NCBI GenBank assembly: GCA_003153315.1
Contig: PLYA01000033.1
Location: 1-64,000 of the forward strand
Reading direction: 5' to 3'
Length of the DNA: 64,000 nt
Origin: Bacteroidota bacterium
Lineage (GTDB): Bacteria > Bacteroidota > Bacteroidia > B-17B0 > Aurantibacillaceae
Position 1 is the first letter of the stretch; every line of letters starts with the position of its first letter. This document shows positions 49,438 through 60,231 of the stretch, in pieces. The translations under genes were made by a program, and so were the position numbers. Below the pieces are notes generated by a model, which ran no database searches, had not been told where the DNA came from, and saw only the letters and a list, made by a program, of their open reading frames with translations.

Positions 49438-50805
49438 TTACCTCTTACCCCTGCTCCTGTTTTGAATGCTCCTTTCAAGTTTTCTTCTCAGGCTTTCTTG
49501 TCGGCGGGCACCACCTAGGTTTATCTTTTTGTTCTTCTCTTTCTTCTCGGCAAAAGCAGTACCTTTTGTTGGCTCCTGCTTCTTATCTCTTCTGTTTTTA
49601 TTTATGTTCTTGTCTTTTTTAACAGGCATTTCTTCCGGAGTCAGCTCATCCGAAATCTCTACCTCAGCAGGCATTTTCAGTATAGGTATTTCCATACTCA
49701 TCAGTTTCTCAATGGCTAACTGATGTATGTGATCGGCTTTGGTAATAAAGCTAATGGCATGCCCTGTTTTATCGGCTCTGCCCGTTCTGCCAATACGATG
49801 AATATAAACACCGGGTTCATTAGGCAAATCAAAATTTATTACATGGGTAATGTCGGCAATATCAATCCCTCTGGCAATTACATCGGTAGCAATTAATAAA
49901 CGATGTTTACCTTCTTGTAGTTTTTTTACGGCTTCAAAGCGTTGCGATTGAGATTTATTAGAATGAATGATGCCGATGGTTGTTCCAAATTCGGGCTTTA
50001 GGGCTTTAAACAAGTTATCAGCTACTTTTTTATTCTTTACAAACAACAGAGCTTTGCTTATAGTAGTATTGGTAGAAAGTAAGGACATCAGCAAATTGAC
50101 TTTGGTATAAAAATTAGGAACCTTATAAGCCTGTTGTATAATTTTTTCGAGTGGCGTTCCTCTCGACACCATTTCAATATATTCAGGTGTGTGGAAATAA
50201 TCGGCAATCATTTTTTCTACCTCTTCGGTAAGCGTGGCAGAGAATAACAGATTTTGTCGTTTGGCGGGTAGTGCCTCCATTATTTGCAACAGTTGCGGAC
50301 GGAAACCCAGGTTAAGCATTTCATCTACCTCATCTATAACCAGTTTTTTAATGCAGTTTAGTTGCAGTATGCGGCTCAAATACAAGTCCATCAACCTGCC
50401 TGGGGTTGCCACCAATATATCTATACCATCATACACCTGTTGTTTTTGGTCGGTGGTTTTTACACCTCCATATACACCCAAACAACGCACGCTCATATAT
50501 TTGGTAAGCTTGGTAATTTCGTTTACTACCTGCACCACCAACTCGCGGGTAGGCACCACAATTAGTATGCGGGGCTGACGTTGCTCTGAATAGGTTAGTT
50601 GCCTAAGCAAAGGCAATAGATACGAAAATGTTTTACCAGTACCTGTTTGCGCAATGGCAATGGCATCTCTGCCGCTCATAATAATAGGGAATGCTTTTGC
50701 CTGAATAGGAGTAGGGCTTTCAAAGCCTATATCGCTAAGAGCTTTTAGAATTTGTTTAGATAGGTTAAGCTCGCTGAAAGTTTGCACAGGTAAATTTTGC
50801 GGCAA
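49438..50805 (-). CDS. DEAD/DEAH-box RNA helicase
   Basis: AQTGTGKT, VIDEVDEML, SAT, HRIGRTGR; basic C-terminal tail. Confidence 0.95.
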   Translation of the reverse strand: MPQNLPVQTFSELNLSKQILKALSDIGFESPTPIQAKAFPIIMSGRDAIAIAQTGTGKTFSYLLPLLRQLTYSEQRQPRILIVVPTRELVVQVVNEITKLTKYMSVRCLGVYGGVKTTDQKQQVYDGIDILVATPGRLMDLYLSRILQLNCIKKLVIDEVDEMLNLGFRPQLLQIMEALPAKRQNLLFSATLTEEVEKMIADYFHTPEYIEMVSRGTPLEKIIQQAYKVPNFYTKVNLLMSLLSTNTTISKALLFVKNKKVADNLFKALKPEFGTTIGIIHSNKSQSQRFEAVKKLQEGKHRLLIATDVIARGIDIADITHVINFDLPNEPGVYIHRIGRTGRADKTGHAISFITKADHIHQLAIEKLMSMEIPILKMPAEVEISDELTPEEMPVKKDKNINKNRRDKKQEPTKGTAFAEKKEKNKKINLGGARRQESLRRKLERSIQNRSRGKR

Positions 50806-50858
50806 AGGTAGCAGTTATACGTTAGGAGGCGCAAAACAGCACATTTTACTAACCCCCC

Positions 50859-50879
50859 CCTGTTTTAACAGAAAACAGG
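50859..50879. other. Perfect 8-bp hairpin CCTGTTTT-aacag-AAAACAGG abutting array D, preceded by C8 tract
   Basis: Inverted repeat. Confidence 0.7.
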
Positions 50880-50894
50880 CTCACTTTACGAATG

Positions 50895-51188
50895 AGTATA
50901 CCCATACTTGGTTTAAAGATGCCCATACTTGCGCGAAAACTGCCCACATTACAACGTAGTTTGCCCATCTTTGAAGTAAGTATGCCTCGACTTGAATGTA
51001 GTATGCATCGACTCGGAGGAAAGATGCCCTGTTTTTCTCTTGATTTTACGTTTTTTGAAAAAAGTTGGCATCAACTTGAATGAAGTATGCATCGACTACA
51101 ACGTAGTATGGGCAACTTTGAACGAAGTATGCCCATCTTTGTTTCAAGTATGGGCATACTTTTATCAAAAATGCTTCTCTAAATTTAG
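50895..51188. repeat. Array D: fourteen 21-bp degenerate tandem units, consensus AGTATGCCCATCTTTGAANNA
   Basis: Units at 50895, 50916, 50937, 50958, 50979, 51000, 51021, 51042, 51063, 51084, 51105, 51126, 51147, 51168; phase kept throughout, even across two poorly matching units (51021, 51042). Confidence 0.92.
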
Positions 51189-51309
51189 GATTTCCTTACG
51201 GAATTTGCGGGGTAAAGGGAAAGGGTTTGCTATCGGGTACTTTTCATGTTAAGATAATACAAACGTATTGGAAGGAATTTATATCTTTGGAGACTTAACA
51301 ATAAATGTT

Positions 51310-54069
51310 ATGAAGAAACTTTTATTCCTCTTTATCGTTATTGCAAGCATAGCTAAGCAAGCACAAGCGCAAATTATTAACACGATTGCTGGTACTGGAG
51401 TAGGGGGGTACACCGGAGATGGTGGACAGGCAACAAACGCAAAGTTATATTATCCAACCGGAGTAGTTATTGATGCTGTAGGAAATTTGTATATAGCTGA
51501 TTATAATAATCAATGTATACGTAAGGTAACTGCTTCGGGGGTTATAACTACGGTTGCAGGAACCGGAACTTTAGGATATGGAGGAGATGGTGGGGCGGCT
51601 ACTGCTGCAAAATTAAATTATCCATTTGGAGTTGCGGTTGATGCAGCAGGAAACCTATATATTGCAGACTATAGTAATCAACGCATACGTAAAGTAACTA
51701 CTTCTGGCGTTATAAGTACTTATGTAGGTAACGGGACACAAGGAGTGTTAGGTGACGGGGGGGCGGCTACTGCTGCAGAATTAACAAATCCATATGGAGT
51801 GGCGTTTGATGCGATAGGAAACCTGTATATAGCTGATGCGAGTAATCGTATACGGAAAGTAACCACTACAGGTATTATAAATACAATAGCTGGAAATGGT
51901 ACGGCAGGTTACAGCGGAGATGGAGGAGTAGCTACTGCTGCAGAATTAAATTTTCCAGACGGTGTAGCGATTGATGCAATAGGTAATGTGTATATAGCTG
52001 ATTATAGTAATCAACGAATACGCAAAGTAACTTCTGCGGGGATTATAAGCACAGTTGCCGGAACTGGAACAGCAGGATATGCTGGTGATGGGGCTATAGC
52101 TACTGCTGCAGAATTATATTGGCCAAATGGAGTAGCTACTGATGCGACTGGAAATTTGTATATAGCTGATTACAATAATAATCGAATACGCATGGTAAAT
52201 ACATTAGGTATAATAAGCACTATAGCCGGAAATGGTATACCTGGTCACACGGGAGATGGAGGACAAGCAACAGCTGCAGAAATACAAGGTCCAGCTGGAG
52301 TAGCCATTGATGCCGTCGGTAATTTATACATTGGTGATCAAAGTAATAATAAAGTACGTAAGATAGCTCTTGTATTATCGATAACGGCAAATCCAGCTTC
52401 AATATGTTTTGGCGGCACAACTACCCTAACGGCAAGCGGAGCTACTACGTATAGTTGGTCTCCGGCAACAAGTTTAAGTGCTACCACAGGTAGTATGGTT
52501 ACTGCCAGTCCAACGGTTACTACTACGTATACGGTTATGGGTACAACAGGTGCTTCAACCGTAAGCACGGCAGTAACGGTTAGTGTTAATCCTTTGCCTT
52601 CTTATACTTTAGCAGCTAATATTTATACAATATGCGATGGTGGCTCGGTTACTTTTACTGTTAGTGGCGCAAGTACTTATACTTGGGTGCCTGCTTCATC
52701 ATTAACAGGGGCAAATACAGCCAACCCAACAGCAAGCCCAACTACTACAACCATTTATAGTGTAACGGGTACAAATAGTTTTGGTTGTACTAATGCAACA
52801 GCTGCAACGGTTACGGTTAATGTGGTTCCACCACCTAATTTAATTTTAAGTTCAAATTCTTATACAATATGTAATGGCAGTTCGCAAGGTCTTTTCGTTA
52901 GCGGAGCCAGTACCTATACATGGACGCCCGCTTCATCCTTAACAGGGGCAAATACAGCCAACCCAACAGCCAGTCCAACCACCACAACTATTTATACTGT
53001 AAGCGGCACGGCCAGTGGTTGTGCGCCAAGCGCCCCCGTAATTGTTACGGTAGTGGTTAATCCTTTGCCAACGGTATCAATTTTTCTTGGTGGTAGTAAT
53101 CCAATGTGTTTAGGCTCTTTAGATTCCTTAACGGCAAGTCATATGTTACCGGGTACTACTTATAGTTGGATGCCTGCAAATTCTTATACCGTAAATCCAA
53201 CATATCCATATCAGGTTGCTATAAGCCCAACTATAAATACCACCTACACTGTAATAGCTAATTATAGTGGCTGTGTTAGTTCGCCGGCAGTGTTAACGGT
53301 AGCAGTTAAAACGTCACCTGTTAGTACAGGTAGTATTACGGGCACATCACCTGTTTGCCTAGACAACACCATTGGTGGTGGAATACCACCTTACATAGGA
53401 GGACTTACTTACAATTGGAATATTACAGCAGGAGGGGTTATTCTTTCAGGGCAAGGAACTACGTCCGTTACGGTTAACGTGCCAACAAGCGGCACTTATA
53501 CTTTATCTGTAATCTCATCTAATGCATGCGGTATAAGTGCACCGGCTACGTTTCCTATTATTGTAAATCCTTTACCAACCGTTACTTGCTCGGCAACCCC
53601 TGATACAATTTTGGTAGGCTCTTCTTCTATATTAAATGCTTCGGGCGCTACTACTTATTCATGGGCACCGGCAGCAACTTTAAGTGCTGTTACCGGCAAT
53701 TCAGTAGTTGCAACCCCTATTGTTGCAACTTGCTATACCGTTCTTGCAACAGATGGAAACGGATGTGAAGCCACATGTAATATTTGTGTTCATGTGAATA
53801 ATTCAACAGGCATTAGTAAATTGGTGGGTAGTAATGATATTACTATTTATCCCAACCCTGCTAAAGATGTGCTAAATGTTGAATACTTAATGGTAAATGC
53901 AAACAGCACTTTAGTAATGACAGATATGTTGGGTAATACGATAAAGCAAGTTCCATTCCATACACAACACTTAACATTCAATATTAGCGACTTAGGTGAG
54001 GGTGTATATAATATAAGCATCATCAGTAATGAGGGTATAATTAATAAGAGAATAGTAATAGTTAAATAA
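51310..54069 (+). CDS. NHL-repeat beta-propeller plus PKD/Ig-like repeats with T9SS C-terminal domain
   Basis: GTGxxGYxGDGGxATAAxLxxPxGVAxDAxGNLYIADxxNxRIRKV repeats; C-terminal DITIYPNPAKDVLNVEY...IVIVK. Confidence 0.93.
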   Translation: MKKLLFLFIVIASIAKQAQAQIINTIAGTGVGGYTGDGGQATNAKLYYPTGVVIDAVGNLYIADYNNQCIRKVTASGVITTVAGTGTLGYGGDGGAATAAKLNYPFGVAVDAAGNLYIADYSNQRIRKVTTSGVISTYVGNGTQGVLGDGGAATAAELTNPYGVAFDAIGNLYIADASNRIRKVTTTGIINTIAGNGTAGYSGDGGVATAAELNFPDGVAIDAIGNVYIADYSNQRIRKVTSAGIISTVAGTGTAGYAGDGAIATAAELYWPNGVATDATGNLYIADYNNNRIRMVNTLGIISTIAGNGIPGHTGDGGQATAAEIQGPAGVAIDAVGNLYIGDQSNNKVRKIALVLSITANPASICFGGTTTLTASGATTYSWSPATSLSATTGSMVTASPTVTTTYTVMGTTGASTVSTAVTVSVNPLPSYTLAANIYTICDGGSVTFTVSGASTYTWVPASSLTGANTANPTASPTTTTIYSVTGTNSFGCTNATAATVTVNVVPPPNLILSSNSYTICNGSSQGLFVSGASTYTWTPASSLTGANTANPTASPTTTTIYTVSGTASGCAPSAPVIVTVVVNPLPTVSIFLGGSNPMCLGSLDSLTASHMLPGTTYSWMPANSYTVNPTYPYQVAISPTINTTYTVIANYSGCVSSPAVLTVAVKTSPVSTGSITGTSPVCLDNTIGGGIPPYIGGLTYNWNITAGGVILSGQGTTSVTVNVPTSGTYTLSVISSNACGISAPATFPIIVNPLPTVTCSATPDTILVGSSSILNASGATTYSWAPAATLSAVTGNSVVATPIVATCYTVLATDGNGCEATCNICVHVNNSTGISKLVGSNDITIYPNPAKDVLNVEYLMVNANSTLVMTDMLGNTIKQVPFHTQHLTFNISDLGEGVYNISIISNEGIINKRIVIVK

Positions 54070-54141
54070 ACTCTAAAACTAAATCAGCCGAGCAAAGCGA
54101 ATACATGAGTACAATTAAACAATAACTAAAAAAACGAATAA

Positions 54142-56544
54142 ATGAAGAAAATACTATTTACGTCCGCCGTAGCATTTACCATAAATATTTTTGCACAACA
54201 ACATACCGATGCAAGAAAGGCAGAATCAGCCGGTTATTTTATTCACCCATTAAGTACCACAGCAGGTATTGTTGCTGCAGATAACTTTGGCTCTGTTATT
54301 TACTTGGTGCAAAAGCAGGGAGTAAAAAGGCTGGTTACCTCACCCGGATGTGGCAGATACTTTATGTTATCTCCCGATAAATCTAAAATAGGTTTTAAAC
54401 AAATAAACGAAGATGGCACACAAACTCCTTCTCTATTTGATTTAGAAACAAGTAGTATCACTGCTTTGGCAAAACCTGCTTCACTTTGCGGACAGCCAAG
54501 TTTTAGCACAAATGGCAAGATGGTTTTCACCATAGGTAATGAATTGAATATAGTGGATGGCAATAACACAAAAACATTTAATCTGGGTGTTTATGCGAAC
54601 ATTACTCCTGTTTCACCCGAGGGCAATTATGTAATTTATAACAACGATAACGACCGTTTGTTTATGATTGATTTAATAACCGGAGTGTCTAAACAAATTA
54701 CCGACAGTAAGCGCGGGTATGCTTTTCCGCAATGGTCGCCCGATGGCAACAAGGTTGCTTATTCAACTCTATCAGGCACTATACTGGTTTGGAATAAAGC
54801 AACAGGCAAAACCTATACAATAGGCGAAGGACAAAATGTTTCATGGTCTGATGATTCACAATACATTATATATAATCGCACGGAGGTTGCCAACTTTGTA
54901 TATAGCGGGTCTGATATTATTATGGCATCGTTTGATGGAACCAACATGCATAATATTTCAAGCACAACCGATGTAAATGAAATAGCCCCTTCTTTTGGCG
55001 CTAACAATACCATACTATACAGCAACTTTGATAAACAGGAAATAGTAACGGCAACTTTTGATACACAGAACTCATTATTAAAAGATAAAAGGAGTATAAC
55101 CAAATATACACCTGAGTTATCAGGCAATAAAAACTTCCGCCAGTCAAATGCAAATGCAGTTAATTCAACACAATCTATAGTAACTATAGCTGGCACCGTT
55201 CCTTATGTTAATCAGGTTTATGATGCCCCTACATGGGATGATGGTTATTGCTCTTGCGCCCCTACCAGTGCCCTTATGACTATGTTGTATTATAACCGTT
55301 TGCCCAAATGGCCTACGTCGGTGAATCATGGTTTATCAACAGACCCTCATATAAGTAATTATGGTTCTTATGTGGCAGATGAATACAGATATAATACGGC
55401 TTTTTATGATGTTTCTGCTGTTACTTGTCCTAGCTATAATTCTGCATGGGGAGGTCACGGCTATATGTGGAATGGCAGTAATAGTCCTGCAACAATGATG
55501 TCGCCTTATGTTCAGCATCATAATGTAACATCCGTTTATAACGACACCATGACATATGCAGGCATTAAGGCAGAAATAAACAACAACTATCCTTACTCTA
55601 TGTGTAATACGCTTTCAAGCGACGGGCATGTTACAGTTGCTATTGGGTATGTAAATGCACAACATACATTTATATTTAACGACCCTTATGGAAACAAAAA
55701 TACAGGCACATGGCCTAATCCAACCGGACAAAGTTCTTATTACGATTGGCCTGCCTATAACAACGGTTATCAGAACCTGAATACCATAGATTGGATGGTA
55801 ACATCTGAATCAACCCACCTTACCTATAGCGACACCCTTATAGATGATGTTAACTATAATAACGGATTTTATATTTATAACCAGGGTAATGCGCTTATGA
55901 GGTATTATCAGGATAGTGAAACTGGGGGGTATGGTACTTTCTCTCATTGGTGGTGGACCTATTCAACATCTTCTGCTACAGTTGATACTTGTTATGTAAA
56001 ATGGACACCAAATTTACCAACCACCGGAAACTATCAGGTTTATGCTTATGTTCCGTCTTCGGGTGCAACGGCAACTGCCGCAAAATATAAAGTATACTAT
56101 AGCGGTGGTAACCAAACAGTAGCAGTTAATCAGGCAACTCATGCAGGGCAATGGGTTTCGTTGGGCACATTTCCTTTTTTGATGAATGATACAAATGGAT
56201 ATGTTCGTTTAGGAGACGCTACTGGAACCGGTGGACAGGTACTTGCTTTTGATGCTGTGAAATGGAGTTATAGAGCATCTACAACAGGCATTAGCAAAAT
56301 AGTTGATGCTGATAATCTGATAAACATTTACCCTAATCCAAACAACGGTAATTTTGTTATAGAATCATACAGTAATGAAAAACAAATTATGCAATTATAT
56401 GACATAAACGGAAAGCTTGTTTTAAGTCAAACTATAAACGGTAATACAAGTATAAATGCCAACAGCCTATCTGAAGGTATTTATAATATCAGTATTATTG
56501 GCAATCAAGGTGTGGTGAATAAGAGATTGGTTATTGTAAGATAA
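54142..56544 (+). CDS. Secreted protein: WD40-like beta-propeller, C39-like peptidase domain, golvesin-like domain, T9SS C-terminal domain
   Basis: PQWSPDGNKVAYSTL; DDGYCSCAPTSALMTMLYY...DGHVTVAIGY...NDPYG; GTFPFLMNDTNGYVRLGD; NLINIYPNPNNGNFVIE. Confidence 0.85.
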   Translation: MKKILFTSAVAFTINIFAQQHTDARKAESAGYFIHPLSTTAGIVAADNFGSVIYLVQKQGVKRLVTSPGCGRYFMLSPDKSKIGFKQINEDGTQTPSLFDLETSSITALAKPASLCGQPSFSTNGKMVFTIGNELNIVDGNNTKTFNLGVYANITPVSPEGNYVIYNNDNDRLFMIDLITGVSKQITDSKRGYAFPQWSPDGNKVAYSTLSGTILVWNKATGKTYTIGEGQNVSWSDDSQYIIYNRTEVANFVYSGSDIIMASFDGTNMHNISSTTDVNEIAPSFGANNTILYSNFDKQEIVTATFDTQNSLLKDKRSITKYTPELSGNKNFRQSNANAVNSTQSIVTIAGTVPYVNQVYDAPTWDDGYCSCAPTSALMTMLYYNRLPKWPTSVNHGLSTDPHISNYGSYVADEYRYNTAFYDVSAVTCPSYNSAWGGHGYMWNGSNSPATMMSPYVQHHNVTSVYNDTMTYAGIKAEINNNYPYSMCNTLSSDGHVTVAIGYVNAQHTFIFNDPYGNKNTGTWPNPTGQSSYYDWPAYNNGYQNLNTIDWMVTSESTHLTYSDTLIDDVNYNNGFYIYNQGNALMRYYQDSETGGYGTFSHWWWTYSTSSATVDTCYVKWTPNLPTTGNYQVYAYVPSSGATATAAKYKVYYSGGNQTVAVNQATHAGQWVSLGTFPFLMNDTNGYVRLGDATGTGGQVLAFDAVKWSYRASTTGISKIVDADNLINIYPNPNNGNFVIESYSNEKQIMQLYDINGKLVLSQTINGNTSINANSLSEGIYNISIIGNQGVVNKRLVIVR

Positions 56545-56547
56545 AAC

Positions 56548-58458
56548 CTACAACGCTTCCTTTTTAATAACATCAACCAAAGAAGGGTCTAATAAAGTAC
56601 TTATATCTCCTAAGTTGGATGTATCTCCTTCGGCTATTTTACGCAGTATACGACGCATAATTTTACCAGAACGTGTTTTAGGCAAGCCTTTTACAAATTG
56701 TATCTTGTCTGGTTTGGCTATGGCGCCAATAATATGACTAACGGTTTGCGCAATATCTTTTCTTGTTAAATCATGATCGTGTGTGCCATCATAAATAACA
56801 TAGGCATAAATACCCTGTCCTTTTATATCGTGTGGGTAACCCACAATAGCACTTTCAATAACACCTGAGTGCATGTTTATCGCATTTTCTAATTCAGCTG
56901 TGCCTATACGATGTCCGCTAACATTCAATACATCATCTACTCTACCTGTAATACGGTAGTTACCTTCTTCATCTCTCAAACAACCATCTCCGGTAAAGTA
57001 TAAACCTTTGTAGGTAGAGAAATAAGTTTGTCTGCAACGTTCGTGGTCGTTATAAGTGGTGCGTATAATTCCCGGCCAAGGGAACTTAATACAAAGGTTT
57101 CCGCTAACGCTATTACCTTCTATTTCTTTTCCGGTCTCATCAACCAGACAAGGTTGTATGCCCGGCAAAGGAAGTGTTGCAAAAGATGGTTTCTGTGGCG
57201 TAACTCCTGCCAGATTAGAAATGAGTGTGCCGCCTGTTTCGGTTTGCCACCAGGTATCTACCACAGGGCATTTTTCTTTGCCAATGTTTTTATAATACCA
57301 CTGCCAAGCCTCTTCATTAATAGGTTCCCCAACTGAACCAAGCACTTGTAGTGAACTTAAATCTTTATTGTTTACCGTATCCAAACCAAAGCTCATTAAG
57401 CTGCGAATAGCTGTGGGCGCAGTGTACAGAATATTTACCTTAAACTTATCTACTACATCCCAAAACCTTCCTGCATCCGGATAGGTAGGAATACCTTCAA
57501 ACATCAAACTGGTAGCGCCTGCACTAAGCGGACCATACACAATATACGTATGCCCGGTTATCCAGCCTATATCGGCTGTACAAAAATGTACTTGTCCGGG
57601 TTTGTATTGAAACACATTTACAAACGTATAGTTAGCCCACACCATATAACCTGCGCAAGTATGTACAACACCCTTAGGTTTGCCTGTAGAGCCCGAAGTA
57701 TACAGAATAAACAACATATCCTCAGCATCCATCTCTACAGCAGGACAAGGAGGATTGCCCTGCGTTTCTACTTTTTTAATTTCATCTTCCCACCAAACAT
57801 CCCTACCTTTAATCATACTCACAGCAGTGCGCGTGCGCGTGCAAACAATAACGCGTTTCACAAACGGACAAGCAATTAGTGCATCATCAATCACACTCTT
57901 TAACGGAATATCTTTTGTGCCCCTAAAAGCTCCGTCGCAGGTAACAATATATTCGGCATGTGCATCCTGTAACCTGTCGCTAATGGCCTGTGCAGAAAAC
58001 CCTCCGAAAATAACCGAATGTATAGCCCCAATACGCGCGCAGGCAAGTGTGGCAATGGCAAGCTCTGGTATCATGCCCATGTATATACAAACGCGGTCTC
58101 CTTTTTTTACGCCGTTGTTTTTTAAAACATTCGCAAAAGCACAAACCTTATCAAACAATTCTTTATAGGTAAGTGTGCGGTGCTGCTCTTTCGGGTTGTT
58201 AGATTCCCATATAATAGCAGGCGTGTTGGCGTTGGTTGCCAAATGCCTGTCCAAACAGTTCTCTGTAATATTCAGCTTTCCGCCCTTAAACCATTTTATG
58301 CTTGGCTCAGTAAAGTTCCATTCCAACACACTGTCCCACTTCTTTTTCCAAGTAAAGTTTTCGGCTACCGATGCCCAAAAGGCTTCAGGCTCTTTTACAC
58401 TTTTAGTATATGCTGCTTTATATTCTTCCAGCGTTTTTATCTGATAGGGGTAAGTCAT
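56548..58458 (-). CDS. acs: Acetate--CoA ligase (AMP-forming)
   Basis: ILYTSGSTGKPKGVVHTCAGYMVWA, VDTWWQTETGG, KTRSGKIMRRILRKIA. Confidence 0.96.
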   Translation of the reverse strand: MTYPYQIKTLEEYKAAYTKSVKEPEAFWASVAENFTWKKKWDSVLEWNFTEPSIKWFKGGKLNITENCLDRHLATNANTPAIIWESNNPKEQHRTLTYKELFDKVCAFANVLKNNGVKKGDRVCIYMGMIPELAIATLACARIGAIHSVIFGGFSAQAISDRLQDAHAEYIVTCDGAFRGTKDIPLKSVIDDALIACPFVKRVIVCTRTRTAVSMIKGRDVWWEDEIKKVETQGNPPCPAVEMDAEDMLFILYTSGSTGKPKGVVHTCAGYMVWANYTFVNVFQYKPGQVHFCTADIGWITGHTYIVYGPLSAGATSLMFEGIPTYPDAGRFWDVVDKFKVNILYTAPTAIRSLMSFGLDTVNNKDLSSLQVLGSVGEPINEEAWQWYYKNIGKEKCPVVDTWWQTETGGTLISNLAGVTPQKPSFATLPLPGIQPCLVDETGKEIEGNSVSGNLCIKFPWPGIIRTTYNDHERCRQTYFSTYKGLYFTGDGCLRDEEGNYRITGRVDDVLNVSGHRIGTAELENAINMHSGVIESAIVGYPHDIKGQGIYAYVIYDGTHDHDLTRKDIAQTVSHIIGAIAKPDKIQFVKGLPKTRSGKIMRRILRKIAEGDTSNLGDISTLLDPSLVDVIKKEAL

Positions 58459-58566
58459 AGTTATTATGATTAAGAAATTACTACCACGAAAGTATAGTAT
58501 TGAATAGTGTTTTTAAAATAAAAAATTACTTATTTTGAAGAATAATATTTACTACCTACTTCAAAT

Positions 58567-59838
58567 ATGGAAAACACGTTAGCTTATGCACAGGCGCAGG
58601 ATAAGAATGATGAACTGAAGGATTTTCGTCAGCGTTTTTATTTCCCAAGACTGAATAACAAGTTTGTGATTTATTTTACGGGCAACTCATTGGGGCTTCA
58701 GCCAAAAACCACGCAAGATTATGTGCTGAATGAGCTGGAAGACTGGGCAAGCTTTGGTGTAGAGGGGCATTTTCATGCACGCAACCCCTGGTTCTCGTAC
58801 CATGAAATTCTTACTGAAAAGACTGCGAAGATTGTTGGCGCCTTGCCGCAGGAGGTAGTGATGATGAACCAGCTTACAGTTAATCTGCATTTGCTTTTGG
58901 TTTCCTTTTACCGTCCTACTAAGCAACGTTATAAGATAATTTGCGAGGCTAAGGCTTTTCCGTCTGATTTATATGCCTTGCAATCGCAGGTTAAGTTTCA
59001 TGGCTTTAATTATAAAGATGCGCTGATAGAAATTGAGCCTCGCGAAGGGGAGAAGAGTTTGCGCACGGAGGATATTCTAAAGGCTATTGAAGAGAACAAA
59101 AATGAATTGGCGGTAGTTTTATTTGGTGGCATAAATTATTACAGCGGACATGTATTGGATATGAAAACCATTATTGAAGCGGCTCATAAAGCCGGCGCCT
59201 ATTGTGGTTTTGATTTGGCACATGCTGCCGGAAACATAAAATTGCATCTGCACGACTGGCAGGTTGATTTTGCCTGCTGGTGCAGTTATAAATATTTAAA
59301 TGCAGGTCCGGGTTCTGTGGCAGGAGCATTTGTACACGAAAAGCATTTACGCAATTTTGATTTGCCTTTGTTTGCCGGTTGGTGGGGACATGATAAGGAA
59401 ACCCGTTTTAAAATGGAACCTGAGTTTATACCCATGCCTACTGCAGAAAGATGGCAGTTAAGCAATGCGCCGGTTTTATCTATGGCGGCTTACAAAGCAT
59501 CGTTGGATATTTTTGATGAAGCAGGCATGGATAGACTAACCGCTAAAAGTAAGCGACTTACTGGTTATTTAGAGTTTATAATTAATCAGGTAAATGGCCT
59601 AACAGATACACCCGAGAAATACTTTGAAGTGATAACACCTGCTGAAGAAAGAAGCTGTCAGCTTTCTATGGTGCCGCATGGCAGAGGAAAAGAATTGTTT
59701 AACCAACTTACTGCACATGGCGTTATTGCCGATTGGCGCGAGCCTGATGTAATTCGCATGGCGCCTGTTCCTTTATACAATTCCTTTGAGGATGTGTTTC
59801 AATTCGGACAAATTTTGTTGCATCTTTGCGCTAAATAA
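58567..59838 (+). CDS. kynU: Kynureninase
   Basis: YFTGNSLGLQPKTT, GFDLAHAAGNI, DFACWCSYKYLNAGPGSVAGAFVHEK. Confidence 0.95.
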   Translation: MENTLAYAQAQDKNDELKDFRQRFYFPRLNNKFVIYFTGNSLGLQPKTTQDYVLNELEDWASFGVEGHFHARNPWFSYHEILTEKTAKIVGALPQEVVMMNQLTVNLHLLLVSFYRPTKQRYKIICEAKAFPSDLYALQSQVKFHGFNYKDALIEIEPREGEKSLRTEDILKAIEENKNELAVVLFGGINYYSGHVLDMKTIIEAAHKAGAYCGFDLAHAAGNIKLHLHDWQVDFACWCSYKYLNAGPGSVAGAFVHEKHLRNFDLPLFAGWWGHDKETRFKMEPEFIPMPTAERWQLSNAPVLSMAAYKASLDIFDEAGMDRLTAKSKRLTGYLEFIINQVNGLTDTPEKYFEVITPAEERSCQLSMVPHGRGKELFNQLTAHGVIADWREPDVIRMAPVPLYNSFEDVFQFGQILLHLCAK

Positions 59839-59844
59839 ATAGTC

Positions 59845-60231
59845 ATGAAGAAGTTCTCAATTTTGTTTTTATTTACTGTTATTCTATTTGCCTGTGGCGA
59901 ACATAAAGAACAAGAGCAAGCAAAAGATTTGGGTATTATAGAAACACATCCAGTGCATGGGTCTATTACGCAGGCAAGTTTTAAAGTGTGGGGCAATTGC
60001 GAAACCTGTAAAGACAATATTGAAACAGCAGCTCGTTTTAAAGGAGTTACTTTTTGCAGTTGGGATACTGCCACTAAAGTTTGTATCGTAACATACGATA
60101 GCAGAGAAACTAATATAGATGCCATTGAAAAAGCCATTGCCGCTGCCGGATATGATAACATGGCATATAAGGGTGATGATAAGGCATATGAGGAGCTACC
60201 TACCTGCTGCCAGTATGAGAGAAAGAAATAA
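59845..60231 (+). CDS. Heavy-metal-associated (HMA) domain lipoprotein
   Basis: Lipobox FACGE; WGNCETCKDNIETAA; C-terminal CCQY. Confidence 0.85.
   Translation: MKKFSILFLFTVILFACGEHKEQEQAKDLGIIETHPVHGSITQASFKVWGNCETCKDNIETAARFKGVTFCSWDTATKVCIVTYDSRETNIDAIEKAIAAAGYDNMAYKGDDKAYEELPTCCQYERKK

Noticed and set aside
51400-52370. Tandem repeats in this region as a new repeat element
   Set aside because: Explained by NHL-type protein repeats (GDGGxATAAxLxxPxGVAxDAxGNLYIAD).
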